Assembly (NCBI RefSeq): GCF_014172405.1
Contig: NZ_WNXC01000001.1
Span: forward strand, 1,364,001 to 1,428,000
DNA from: Pedobacter gandavensis
GTDB lineage: Bacteria; Bacteroidota; Bacteroidia; Sphingobacteriales; Sphingobacteriaceae
Length of the DNA stretch: 64,000 nt
Reading direction: 5' to 3'
The position numbers and the translations under genes were made by a program. A model generated the notes under the pieces. It saw only the letters and a list, made by a program, of their open reading frames with translations. It had not been told where the DNA came from and did no database searches. Every line of letters starts with the position of its first letter. Position 1 is the stretch's first letter. Positions 37,624 through 46,596 of this stretch are shown in pieces.

Positions 37624-38196
37624 ATGAAAGCGAACTTACTTTTAATAGCAGCTACCCTTCTACTGGCTTTATCTGCCTGCAATAAAATCTCAGAAAGCAT
37701 CCAGCGCGACGTCATTATTAAGCCAGACTCCATATTGTTTTCCATCCCCCCTAAGGCATCAAGTCAAGATTCGGCAATCATCAATGACCTACCTACTACC
37801 GTAAACATCATCAACGAAATCAATAACCTGGGTGGAGAGACCTTCGGCCTGGATAACATTACCAATGTCCGACTTTCGAATATCAGCATCACCTATGTGC
37901 CGAAAACAAAAGACAGTGTTGACACTAAAAACAACTTCAGCAATATTGGGTCCATTATGCTCAACCTCAACAACGGACTAAAAAGAGACAGTTTGGCCAA
38001 GGTTGTGAATACAGGTTCAATAGATGCAGTCAGCAGAATCTTCACGCTAACACCGGTGATGAAGGAAGAGCTCCTTAAAGAATACCTTAACTTAGGAAAT
38101 TTAAAATACAGTCTGGTAATTAAGTTTAGAAAACCAACTACAGATACCATCAAAGCAAAGATCAGTGCAAGCTACACCTTAACACTTAAAAAATAG
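37624..38196 (+). CDS. Lipoprotein of unknown function
   Basis: A 190-aa protein with a clear lipoprotein signal (LLALSAC, lipid Cys19). The remainder is beta-rich with repeated NNL/LNNG motifs and no family I recognise. The end KISASYTLTLKK has a beta-strand pattern. A surface or periplasmic lipoprotein is likely. It is a single-gene unit with its own -7 element and a downstream hairpin. Confidence 0.7.
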   Translation: MKANLLLIAATLLLALSACNKISESIQRDVIIKPDSILFSIPPKASSQDSAIINDLPTTVNIINEINNLGGETFGLDNITNVRLSNISITYVPKTKDSVDTKNNFSNIGSIMLNLNNGLKRDSLAKVVNTGSIDAVSRIFTLTPVMKEELLKEYLNLGNLKYSLVIKFRKPTTDTIKAKISASYTLTLKK

Positions 38197-38331
38197 CTTT
38201 TTCTTGAGCAAGCAGCTCAGCGCATGTTTTCTAAAAAAAATAGAATAATCTCTTACGGGGAAAATATTATTTCCAACTCATTCGAATCGATTTTTTATAG
38301 ACTTCTCTCCTAAACACCTCCTTATTTAATA

Positions 38332-38372
38332 TAAAATACGGGTAGAAAAGACTGTTTTCTACCCGTATTTTA
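38332..38372. terminator. Hairpin terminator downstream of the lipoprotein gene
   Basis: A perfect 18-bp stem, ATACGGGTAGAAAA with TTTTCTACCCGTAT plus flanking A4/T4, and a GACTG loop. It starts about 135 nt after the stop codon. Confidence 0.8.
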
Positions 38373-38386
38373 ACCGTCCAAACAAG

Positions 38387-38465
38387 GCTATTTGTTTTGC
38401 TATTGTTTTGCTTTTCTTTTGCTATTGTTTTGCTTTTCCTTTGCTCAAGCAAAACAATAGCAAAA
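38387..38465. repeat. Tandem and inverted repeat cluster
   Basis: A 22-bp unit, TTTTGCTATTGTTTTGCTTTTC, is repeated exactly twice in tandem (38395-38416 and 38417-38438). Its 17-bp beginning returns inverted at 38449-38465, so the second copy can form a 17-bp perfect hairpin with a 15-nt loop. An inexact fourth core copy is at 38387-38400. The remaining bases up to 38636 show nothing else. Confidence 0.8.
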
Positions 38466-38636
38466 CCACAACAAAAGAGCTGCATGACTACAGAAAAGTA
38501 AAATTTAACGCAATCAGCAATTAACTACTAATTAATAACCCTGCTAAAATCAAAGCCAACACCAGGGTTTCAGATACCAGGCAGAAAAGTCCGCTGAGCT
38601 TTGCGGAAATGACGGCGAAACATGAAGCTATAAAAC

Positions 38637-38674
38637 AAAATAGGGTGCCCAAAATTAATTGGACACCCTATTTT
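38637..38674. terminator. Bidirectional terminator at the CDGSH gene
   Basis: AAAATAGGGTG pairs with CACCCTATTTT, and after one mismatch CCAA pairs with TTGG. T4 follows on both strands. It lies 24 bp beyond the CDGSH stop codon. Confidence 0.75.
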
Positions 38675-38698
38675 CTAATGGGCTGACAATCGCCTGAT

Positions 38699-38923
38699 TT
38701 AAACTTTTCTTGGAGGAAGTTCGAAAGCAACGGCTTCATGCTCAAAATGACCGCGGTGTGCGCCATCACAGAAAGGTTTGTTAGCAGACAATCCACAACG
38801 ACAGATCGACAAGGTTGTTCTACCTTGCAATCCATATTCATTTCCTTGCATATCTACAATTTCAAAGTCTCCTTCGATCTTTACAGATCCGTTGTTATTT
38901 ATGGTTAATTTCGTTTTTGACAT
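38699..38923 (-). CDS. CDGSH-type [2Fe-2S] protein
   Basis: A 74-aa protein with one CDGSH motif: C41, C43, C52 and H56 in CRCGLSANKPFCDGAH, the 3Cys-1His cluster ligands. Proteins of this family are redox or Fe-S transfer proteins. No membrane segment, so it is probably cytosolic. Monocistronic, with a -7 element upstream. Confidence 0.93.
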   Translation of the reverse strand: MSKTKLTINNNGSVKIEGDFEIVDMQGNEYGLQGRTTLSICRCGLSANKPFCDGAHRGHFEHEAVAFELPPRKV

Positions 38924-38939
38924 CTTTAAATATTTTTGA

Positions 38940-38947
38940 CAAAAATA
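38940..38947 (-). promoter_or_regulatory. -7 element for the CDGSH gene
   Basis: On the minus strand this reads TATTTTTG, 16 nt before the ATG. Confidence 0.45.
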
Positions 38948-39063
38948 GAAATTGCAAACTCAAACACCGCGGCTGATTGCAATTTAGATTCATTCACATT
39001 AAGCCCTAAAAGACGTTCAAACATCAGCTTTCCTCAATAACCACGATTTAACAATGTTCAGAA

Positions 39064-39094
39064 TTGATTATGAACTTAAAAATGTTTATATTTG
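39064..39094 (+). promoter_or_regulatory. Full -33/-7 promoter for the small basic protein
   Basis: TTG at 39064-39066, a 20-nt spacer and TATATTTG at 39087-39094: the best complete Bacteroidetes-type promoter in the window. Transcription would start near 39101, about 210 nt before the ATG. Confidence 0.65.
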
Positions 39095-39100
39095 CATGAA

Positions 39101-39311
39101 ACGGGATATCATTACAACTATTCTCTTACTACTTACCCACTGATCAATCTTTGATTAGGTTTCAATTTCTCCAGGTTGCTGATCCGTTGCCTCCCGAGAA
39201 TTAAATTACATTCTAGCCATTATTGATTCATAGAGGAATCAAATAATTAAGCACCATAGAATAAGGTAAAACCAGAGGAGAAGGTTATTTTTTAACTAAT
39301 ACATTGAATTT
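39101..39311 (+). promoter_or_regulatory. Long 5' leader of the small basic protein
   Basis: About 210 nt without an ORF. It includes a hairpin at 39223-39242 (TTGATTC/GAATCAA) and a purine-rich AGAGGAGAAGG about 28 nt before the start. Long structured leaders are typical of cold-shock mRNAs, and the protein belongs to a family often seen with cold-shock genes; regulation by RNA structure is inferred. Confidence 0.45.
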
Positions 39312-39521
39312 ATGGCTAAATCTCAGGCTACCTTCATGAAGAAGCAACTAGAAAAAAACAGGCAGAAGAAAAAAGAAGATAAAGAACATCGCAAGCAAGA
39401 GCGTCAACAAAATTCTACTGGTGGTGATCTGGAAAGCATGATGGCTTATGTGAATGAATTCGGGGAGATTGTATCTACTCCACCGGAAAAGGCCCCAGAA
39501 AAAGGACCAGAAAAGAAATAA
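39312..39521 (+). CDS. Small lysine-rich conserved protein (cold-shock-associated type)
   Basis: A 69-aa protein: MAKSQATFMKKQLEK, a long Lys/Arg/Glu-rich helix (about 8-35), then LESMMAYVNEFGEIVSTPPE and a Pro/Lys tail. The MAKSQATF start and the AYVNEFGEI...TPP ending recur in a Bacteroidetes family often found beside cold-shock-domain genes. No CSD gene is adjacent here. Nucleic-acid binding is plausible from charge only. Confidence 0.75.
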   Translation: MAKSQATFMKKQLEKNRQKKKEDKEHRKQERQQNSTGGDLESMMAYVNEFGEIVSTPPEKAPEKGPEKK

Positions 39522-39532
39522 TAAAACAAGAG

Positions 39533-39557
39533 AGCTGCTACAAAGCGGCTTTTTTTG
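39533..39557 (+). terminator. Terminator after the small basic protein
   Basis: AGCTGCT and AGCGGCT form a 7-bp stem with one G-U pair and an ACAA loop, followed by T7. Confidence 0.75.
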
Positions 39558-39614
39558 TACACTATTGGGTATAGAACGCCACAATTACAGGCATTAAACC
39601 CCTATGACCCTCCT

Positions 39615-39643
39615 TCCCGTTTCTTCAACGGGATTTTTTTTTC
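39615..39643 (+). terminator. Second terminator-like hairpin with long T-tract
   Basis: TCCCGTT and AACGGGA form a perfect 7-bp stem followed by a T10 run. No gene lies between it and the previous terminator, so it may act as a back-up. It leads into another T8 and A9 homopolymer stretch prone to slippage. Confidence 0.65.
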
Positions 39644-39804
39644 TTTTTTTTAAAAAAAAAGCAATGATATTCTTCATTTATTTTCTCTCAACAGCTATCC
39701 TTGTAAAGGTTTACAAAGTTAAGTTGAACACTAACACACAGCGGGTTACACTCCATTTCAAATACCTGTTGTTTATTTCCTTAAAAATAAACCTGCGATT
39801 TTAG

Positions 39805-39845
39805 TATTTTTGGTCAGGGGAAATTATGTAATTTCCCCTGACCAA
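39805..39845 (+). promoter_or_regulatory. Candidate promoter and perfect hairpin upstream of the PKS-NRPS
   Basis: TATTTTTG at 39805-39812 fits the -7 consensus and overlaps a perfect 17-bp inverted repeat (39810-39826 with 39829-39845), GC-rich in the middle (GGTCAGGGGAAATTA). The hairpin ends 71 nt before the first biosynthetic gene. With no T-tract it is more likely an operator or a leader structure than a terminator. The rest of 39522-39916 holds the two terminators and homopolymers. Confidence 0.5.
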
Positions 39846-39916
39846 TATAATTTTAGAAAAATAAGCCTGTTTTTTGCTGAACAACAAAGTAAACAAGAGA
39901 TTAAACGTTAATCAAT

Positions 39917-42900
39917 ATGAATAACCTCTCCAATTTTTCGGATAGAAATACCATTCTGGATTTGTTCTCTGAACAAGTCAAAGAAACACCCCATCATACT
40001 GCCGTATTATTTGAAAGCCATGCCTTAAGCTATCAGGAATTAGACCAGATTTCTAACCGACTTGCGCATTACCTGATCGGTAAAGGAATACATCAGGAAA
40101 CTTTGGTGCCCATTTGCTTGAATAGCCCTGAAAGCATGTTGATCAGTATTTTAGGCATCCTAAAAGCTGGAGCAGCCTATGTACCCGTTGATGAAGATTT
40201 CCCCCTGGCCCGCATGAAATACATGGCTCAGGACAGTGGTGCTTCCCTGGTGATTACCGATTTGAAATCCTTGCCCTTTTTAACCGCAGCCTCTGGCCTG
40301 CAGGTCATTCTGGCGGATGAAGATTGGAGCATTACCGCCGAATTACCCGATACTCCAGTCGACATCACGATTGGTCCTGATCAGGCTGCCTATGTCATTT
40401 ACACCTCTGGCTCTACAGGATTGCCTAAAGGCGTCTTGATTGAACATCATTCTTTAACAGACTATGTACTGGGCTTAGCAGCTCATTTACCCCTATCCAG
40501 TTGTAAAAACTATGCAGTAGGTGCCACTATGGCAACCGACCTTGGCAATACGGTTATATTTAGTTCATTGGCTCTTGGAGGCACATTACACCTGTTCAGT
40601 AAAGAAAACTTTAATAGCCCGGAATACATTCATCCTTATTTCGAGGATCATAAAATTGACTGTCTAAAGATTGTACCTTCCCATTGGAAGTCCTTAGCCC
40701 TGGATGGCCAGGATCTGATGCCACAACAGTTATTGATATTTGGAGGGGAAGCACTGAGTGCCAGCATGGTCAAAGAAATCAATCGTCCTGCTTCAAACAC
40801 CTGCAAAATTGTAAACCACTATGGCCCTACAGAGACCACCATTGGAAAGCTGCTGCATTTGGTCAATGAAAATACCGTTTACGACCATACCATCCCCATT
40901 GGCAAACCTTTTACCAAGGCAAAGGTTTATATCCTGAATACTGCAGTCCAGGAGGCTGGAACAAATGAACCCGGAGAAATCTATATCGGTGGAGCGGGTT
41001 TAGCACGTGGTTATTTAAACCGTCCGGACCTCACGGAAGAACGCTTTGTGAAAGATTTCTTTAGTGATGAACCTGGAGCCCGTTTATACCTAACCGGTGA
41101 TCTTGGCAAAAGACGTGAAGATGGGGAGATTGAATACCTGGGTCGAATTGATGATCAGGTGAAAATTCGTGGATATAGGATTGAGCTTGGAGAGATTGAA
41201 AGTATCCTTCAAACAGCTCCCGGAATCAAACAGGGTGTAATTTTAGCAAGAGAGAATCAGCTTGGCGACAAGAGGCTCATCGCTTATGTAGTGGTACAGG
41301 AAAACTACGATAAAAAAACATTGGTCAGCTATCTGGAAAGCAAACTGCCCAAATACATGGTACCTCAGCTGATTGTTCAGTTGGAGGCTTTACCTTTTAG
41401 TCCGAATGGAAAAGTAGATAAAAAAGCTTTACCTGATCCGGATGCTGCTACCCTCTTAACCAATCAGTATGAGGCGCCAAATTATGAAACAGAAAACAAC
41501 CTTTCGGAAATCTGGAAAGAAATCCTTGGGGTAAGTAGAGTGGGTATTGAAGACAACTTTTTTGAGCTTGGCGGAAACTCCTTACTGGCACAAAAATCTG
41601 TTGCCTTATTAAAAACCAGATATGGCTTGCATTTACTGGTGACCAAGATTTACCAGTTCCCAACAGTTAAAGACCTTGCTGCTTTTATGGATGGCAAGGA
41701 AGTGGTTAAAACCTATAACCACCCCGGCAGAATTAAAAACGAAGATCAGGATGTAGCCATAATTGGCATGAGTGGTCGTTTTCCAGGTGCGGATTCCGTA
41801 ACAGAACTTTGGGAACTATTAAAAGCAGGAAAAGAAAGTACGACATTTTTTAGCGACGAAGCGCTCGATCCGAGTGTGCCTGCAGCAGTGAGGAACAATC
41901 CTGATTATGTAAAAGCAAGAGGTATCGTAGCAGAGGTTCAAGGCTTTGATGCAGGATTCTTTGGCATTACCCCAAAACTTGCGGAGTTAATGGACCCTCA
42001 GCAACGCATCTTTTTAGAAATTGCCTGGCAGGTATTGGAGCAAACTGGTTATTCAACCGTAAATAATGAACTGACCACCGGCGTTTTTGCTGGTGTCCGC
42101 GTAAATACCTATTATGCCAATAACGTATTACCCAATCCGGAGCTCATTGACAATGTAGGTCGGTTTCAGGTGGTGACGGTCAATGATAAAGATTATGTAT
42201 CCACCAGGACTGCTTATACATTCAATTTAAAAGGTCCGGCAGTCAATGTTCAGTCGGCATGCTCCACTTCGCTCCTGGCCATTGCACAGGCCGTACAGAG
42301 CATTAGAGCTGGTCAATGTGATATGGCGCTTGCCGGTGGTGCAACAATCAATGCCCCGGTAAATGTGGGACACCTTTATGAAGAAGGTGCAATGATGAGC
42401 AATGATGGCCATTGCAGGCCATTTGATGCTGCTGCTGAAGGTACCGTTTTTAGTGATGGTGCCGGAGTGGTCTTATTGAAAAACAAAGCCGCTGCATTAA
42501 GAGACGGAGACCTGATTTATGCGCTGATTAAAGGAGTAGGAATCAGCAATGATGGTGGTGGAAAAGGTAGTTTTACCGCGCCTAGCGCCGAAGGCCAGGC
42601 CGCAGCAATTCGGATGGCAATTCATGATGCCGCCATAAACCCCGCAGCGATCAGCTATATAGAAACCCATGGTACTGCAACCCCACTTGGTGACCCGATA
42701 GAAATTGAAGGGTTAAAACTCGCCTTTGGAAAACAAGAAAAAAACCAGTATTGTGCCATTGGATCTGTAAAAAGTAATTTCGGACACCTGACCTGTGCCG
42801 CAGGTGTAACTGGTTTGATTAAGGCCAGTCTAGCCATGTATCATCAGCAAATCCCTGCGAGTATAAATTATGAGCAGCCAAACCCAAATATAGATTTTGA

Positions 42901-45900
42901 GAACAGCCCTTTCATCGTAAATACACGTTTAAAAAGCTGGGAAGGCGATCATCGCCTTGCAGGAGTCAGTTCTTTTGGCGTGGGTGGCACCAATGTGCAC
43001 CTGATTCTGGAATCTTATCCGCATCGGACTCCAGATCAAATTGCCAAAAACACAACACCTTCAGCACCCTCGCGTCCTTTACAATTGATCAGCTGGTCTG
43101 CAAAAAGCGAACAGAGTTTAAATCAATATGGCGAAAAATTGGCGGCTTACGTCACAGATGCCAAGGCCGTGTCTGTTCCCGACATTGCTTATACCCTAAA
43201 CCAATTCCGACAAGCTTTTCCATTCCGAAGATTTATACTGGCTTCCGACCAGGAATCACTTAAAACAGCCTTACTAAAAGGCGGTAATTTAGCGCCTGGA
43301 CAAACAAAAAAGAACCCAGGCATCATTAGAGAAACGGTATTTACCTTCCCCGGACAGGGCGCGCAATTCCCGGGTATGGGCAAGGCATTGTATGACCATG
43401 AACCCGTATTTCGTGCGGCAATGGACGAATGTAATGCGCTTTTAATGCCTAAACTGCAAGAAAGCCTGTTAGACGTAATCTATCCATCGGAAATCAATGC
43501 CGCCGCAGAAGCACGTTTGAAAAACACGAAATATAGTCAGCCCTCCTTGTTCATGATTGGCTATGCTTTAGGGAAATTATGGATGAGCTGGGGCGTTTAT
43601 CCTTCCGCTTTCATCGGCCATAGCATCGGAGAATTTGTAGCCGCACATTTTGCAGGTGTACTCGACTTGCAAGATGCTTTAAATATCATTGCTACCCGCG
43701 GACAACTGATGAGTGAGCTTCCTGGTGGCAGCATGCTTTCTGTGCGTGAAAAGGCAGAAATATTAAAGCCGCTACTTTCAGAACAAATAGCAATCGCGGC
43801 AATAAATTCCCCAGACCTCTGTGTGCTGGCCGGAAATGATGATGCAATCACTGCGTTTACTGCCATATTGAACGAAAAAGAAATCGCCAACAGGCTATTA
43901 CATACCAGCCATGCTTTCCATTCTTATATGATGGATCCTGTGTTGGAACCTTTTACCAAGGAGCTGTTACAATTGAAATTTAATGCGCCTCGTTTACCGA
44001 TTTACTCCACGGTAAAAGGGCGCAAAATGACTGACCAGGAGGCTACAGACCCTTCGTATTGGGCCAAGCACCTACGTGCTACTGTGCTGTTTGACGATGC
44101 CGCAGCATTGCTGCTCGCAGAAAACGAAGGAAAAGCATTTATTGAAATGGGGCCTGGTAATGCTACGGCTACATTTTTACGTCAGCAACCAGCAGGAAAA
44201 AACAACCTGATCCTGAGCTCCCTGGAAATGCCAAAAGCGGATGAAACTGCTTTTCATAGTATTTTAAAAGCCTATGGACAGTTGTGGCTGAATGGATATC
44301 AACCCAATTGGGCTGCATTTTACAAGGAAGAAAAGCGCAATAAGCTAACAGATCTACCGACTTACGCCTTTAATAAAACAAAATATTGGGTTCAACCACC
44401 TGTTTCTACGCCCGCTGCACTATTGTCAGATTTTACAGCACCCGTTTTTACAGCAGAAACCTTAATTTCATCAAACCAACAAACTACACCCGTAATGAGA
44501 AAGCAATCCTTAATTAGTCAGATCAAAGACATTCTGGAAAACACGTCAGGAATAGATATGCAGGATGCTTCTGCGGAAATCAGCTTTATAGAAATGGGAC
44601 TTGATTCCCTATTGTTAACACAAATTGCAATCGCCCTGAAGAAAAGTTTCCATGTGCCGATTACTTTTAGACAGTTAAATGAGGAGTTTAGCAATCTGGA
44701 TTTGTTAGCCAATTACCTGGATCAACAATTACCTGCGGAAACAACGACTGCTCCAAATCCAGGATCATCTGCTATTCCTGAACCGTCACCCGCACTAAAC
44801 GGCCATTCGAATATTGGATATCACCCACAAAATTCAGGGGCAGCAATCGACTTAATCAGTCAGCAGATACAGTTATTAGCCAAACAAGTTGCCTTGTTGC
44901 AAGGAGGAAATTCTATTCCATTACAAAACGGCAGTGTTGGGGTTAGCCCGGCAGTAACACCAAGGGAAGCTAGTCCAGCTCCTATAGCCAATGGAAAGAC
45001 ACCTGATTTAACTCCGGAAGAGCTGGTAGAGATTAAGAAACCTTTTGGCGCCAGTCCGAAAATAGAGAAACAATCAGCTTCTTTGAATCAGGAGCAACAA
45101 CAATATCTGGATGAATTAACAGCAAGGTATACCGAAAAAACGAAATCCAGCAAGACCTATACTCAGGAAAACCGGTCTCACATGGCCGACCCAAGGGTTG
45201 TTTCTGGCTTTAAACCCGCGACAAAAGAGTTGGTTTACTCCATTGTAATCAATAAATCCAAAGGCAGTAAGTTCTGGGATCTTGATGGAAATGAGTACAT
45301 CGACGCCCTAAATGGATTTGGTTCAAATATGTTGGGTTATCAGCCTGATGTGATTAAAAATGCATTATTAGCACAGATTGAAAAGGGTTATGAAATTGGC
45401 CCACAGCATGAGCTTGCCGGAGAAGTGAGTAAATTGATTTGTGAGTTCACTGATTTTGACCGTTCTGCCCTATGTAATACCGGTTCAGAAGCCGTTTTAG
45501 GTGCCATGCGGATTGCACGTACCGTAACTGGTAGGTCCTTGATTGTTGCTTTTACCGGCTCTTACCATGGAATTGTGGATGAAGTGATCGTAAGGGGTAG
45601 TAAAAAATTGAAATCATTCCCTGCGGCACCGGGAATTATGCCGGAAGCTGTACAAAATATGCTGATCCTGGATTATGGAACGGATGAATCTTTAAAAATC
45701 ATCAAAGAACGTGCGCATGAGATTGCCGCAGTATTGGTTGAGCCTGTTCAAAGTCGCCGGCCAGAATTCCAGCCAATTGACTTTTTGAAAGCATTAAGAG
45801 TCGTAACGGAGCAATCTGGAACGGCACTAATTTTTGACGAGGTGATTTCTGGTTTCCGTTTTCATCCACGTGGCACCCAGGGAATGTTTGGCATTAAAGC

Positions 45901-46585
45901 TGACATGGGGACTTATGGAAAGGTAGCTGGTGCAGGAATTTCTATTGGCATAATCGCAGGAAAAAGGAAGTTTATGGATGCATTGGACGGTGGTTTCTGG
46001 CAGTATGGCGATGATTCAGTTCCTGAAATTGGGGTGACCTACTTTGCAGGTACTTTTGTTCGCCATCCCCTGGCACTTGCCACAGCAAAAGCTTCTTTAA
46101 CTTACATGCAGGAACAAGGCCCTGGTTTACAATCGGGATTAAATGAAAAAACTAAGTACATTGCGGATACTTTAAATGGGATCATCAAACAGCTAGATGT
46201 ACCGATGTTTATTGCACAATTTGGTTCACTATGGCGTGTTAAGTTTTTAGAAGACTATGCTTATACCGAGTTATTCTTTACATTGATGCGGCTAAAAGGC
46301 ATCCATATTTTAGAAGGCTTTTCTTGCTTCCTGACCACCGCGCACAGCCAGGAAGATATTGACAAGATCATCCACACTTTTGAAGCCTGCTTAAGAGAGT
46401 TAAAAGCGGCTAATTTTATTCCAACCTATATCCACCCTGAAGTTCAGGAGGATATCGCTACAAAAATGAATACATATAATAACCCGCCCTTAACCAATGC
46501 CCGATTAGGAAAGGATAAAGATGGGAATCCGGCCTGGTTTATTGAAGATGAACAAAACCCGGGAAAATACCTCCAAATAAACTAA
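39917..46585 (+). CDS. Hybrid NRPS-PKS: A-PCP-KS-AT-ACP-aminotransferase
   Basis: 2222 aa. The A domain (about 10-520) has YTSGSTGLPKG, YGPTETT and NGKVDKKAL; the hand-read code D-L-T-K-I-G-H-I-G-K is one conservative change from the published aspartate code. PCP Ser555 (FFELGGNSL). KS (about 612-1035) with C782 (SACSTSL), H918 and H957. AT (about 1140-1440) with S1236 (GHSIGE) and HAFH at 1332-1335, typical of malonyl-CoA. ACP Ser1564 (MGLDSLLL). A 120-aa linker leads to a class III, GSA-type aminotransferase (about 1700-2150) with PLP Lys2002 (TYGKVAGAG). No C, KR, DH or ER domain. It should load an amino acid, add malonate and transaminate the beta-keto group, as MycA-type AMT domains do. 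Confidence 0.95.
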   Translation: MNNLSNFSDRNTILDLFSEQVKETPHHTAVLFESHALSYQELDQISNRLAHYLIGKGIHQETLVPICLNSPESMLISILGILKAGAAYVPVDEDFPLARMKYMAQDSGASLVITDLKSLPFLTAASGLQVILADEDWSITAELPDTPVDITIGPDQAAYVIYTSGSTGLPKGVLIEHHSLTDYVLGLAAHLPLSSCKNYAVGATMATDLGNTVIFSSLALGGTLHLFSKENFNSPEYIHPYFEDHKIDCLKIVPSHWKSLALDGQDLMPQQLLIFGGEALSASMVKEINRPASNTCKIVNHYGPTETTIGKLLHLVNENTVYDHTIPIGKPFTKAKVYILNTAVQEAGTNEPGEIYIGGAGLARGYLNRPDLTEERFVKDFFSDEPGARLYLTGDLGKRREDGEIEYLGRIDDQVKIRGYRIELGEIESILQTAPGIKQGVILARENQLGDKRLIAYVVVQENYDKKTLVSYLESKLPKYMVPQLIVQLEALPFSPNGKVDKKALPDPDAATLLTNQYEAPNYETENNLSEIWKEILGVSRVGIEDNFFELGGNSLLAQKSVALLKTRYGLHLLVTKIYQFPTVKDLAAFMDGKEVVKTYNHPGRIKNEDQDVAIIGMSGRFPGADSVTELWELLKAGKESTTFFSDEALDPSVPAAVRNNPDYVKARGIVAEVQGFDAGFFGITPKLAELMDPQQRIFLEIAWQVLEQTGYSTVNNELTTGVFAGVRVNTYYANNVLPNPELIDNVGRFQVVTVNDKDYVSTRTAYTFNLKGPAVNVQSACSTSLLAIAQAVQSIRAGQCDMALAGGATINAPVNVGHLYEEGAMMSNDGHCRPFDAAAEGTVFSDGAGVVLLKNKAAALRDGDLIYALIKGVGISNDGGGKGSFTAPSAEGQAAAIRMAIHDAAINPAAISYIETHGTATPLGDPIEIEGLKLAFGKQEKNQYCAIGSVKSNFGHLTCAAGVTGLIKASLAMYHQQIPASINYEQPNPNIDFENSPFIVNTRLKSWEGDHRLAGVSSFGVGGTNVHLILESYPHRTPDQIAKNTTPSAPSRPLQLISWSAKSEQSLNQYGEKLAAYVTDAKAVSVPDIAYTLNQFRQAFPFRRFILASDQESLKTALLKGGNLAPGQTKKNPGIIRETVFTFPGQGAQFPGMGKALYDHEPVFRAAMDECNALLMPKLQESLLDVIYPSEINAAAEARLKNTKYSQPSLFMIGYALGKLWMSWGVYPSAFIGHSIGEFVAAHFAGVLDLQDALNIIATRGQLMSELPGGSMLSVREKAEILKPLLSEQIAIAAINSPDLCVLAGNDDAITAFTAILNEKEIANRLLHTSHAFHSYMMDPVLEPFTKELLQLKFNAPRLPIYSTVKGRKMTDQEATDPSYWAKHLRATVLFDDAAALLLAENEGKAFIEMGPGNATATFLRQQPAGKNNLILSSLEMPKADETAFHSILKAYGQLWLNGYQPNWAAFYKEEKRNKLTDLPTYAFNKTKYWVQPPVSTPAALLSDFTAPVFTAETLISSNQQTTPVMRKQSLISQIKDILENTSGIDMQDASAEISFIEMGLDSLLLTQIAIALKKSFHVPITFRQLNEEFSNLDLLANYLDQQLPAETTTAPNPGSSAIPEPSPALNGHSNIGYHPQNSGAAIDLISQQIQLLAKQVALLQGGNSIPLQNGSVGVSPAVTPREASPAPIANGKTPDLTPEELVEIKKPFGASPKIEKQSASLNQEQQQYLDELTARYTEKTKSSKTYTQENRSHMADPRVVSGFKPATKELVYSIVINKSKGSKFWDLDGNEYIDALNGFGSNMLGYQPDVIKNALLAQIEKGYEIGPQHELAGEVSKLICEFTDFDRSALCNTGSEAVLGAMRIARTVTGRSLIVAFTGSYHGIVDEVIVRGSKKLKSFPAAPGIMPEAVQNMLILDYGTDESLKIIKERAHEIAAVLVEPVQSRRPEFQPIDFLKALRVVTEQSGTALIFDEVISGFRFHPRGTQGMFGIKADMGTYGKVAGAGISIGIIAGKRKFMDALDGGFWQYGDDSVPEIGVTYFAGTFVRHPLALATAKASLTYMQEQGPGLQSGLNEKTKYIADTLNGIIKQLDVPMFIAQFGSLWRVKFLEDYAYTELFFTLMRLKGIHILEGFSCFLTTAHSQEDIDKIIHTFEACLRELKAANFIPTYIHPEVQEDIATKMNTYNNPPLTNARLGKDKDGNPAWFIEDEQNPGKYLQIN

Positions 46586-46596
46586 ACAAGAAATTA

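Noticed and set aside
37497..37745. 82-aa minus-strand frame
   Set aside because: Overlaps the lipoprotein signal-peptide region on the other strand and resembles no family.
38387..38465. CRISPR array
   Set aside because: Only two tandem 22-bp units with no spacers between them and one inverted copy, so this is a repeat hairpin, not a CRISPR.
39604..39804. 66-aa frame upstream of the PKS-NRPS
   Set aside because: Made largely of Phe and Lys runs from the T and A homopolymers after a terminator; not a credible leader peptide.
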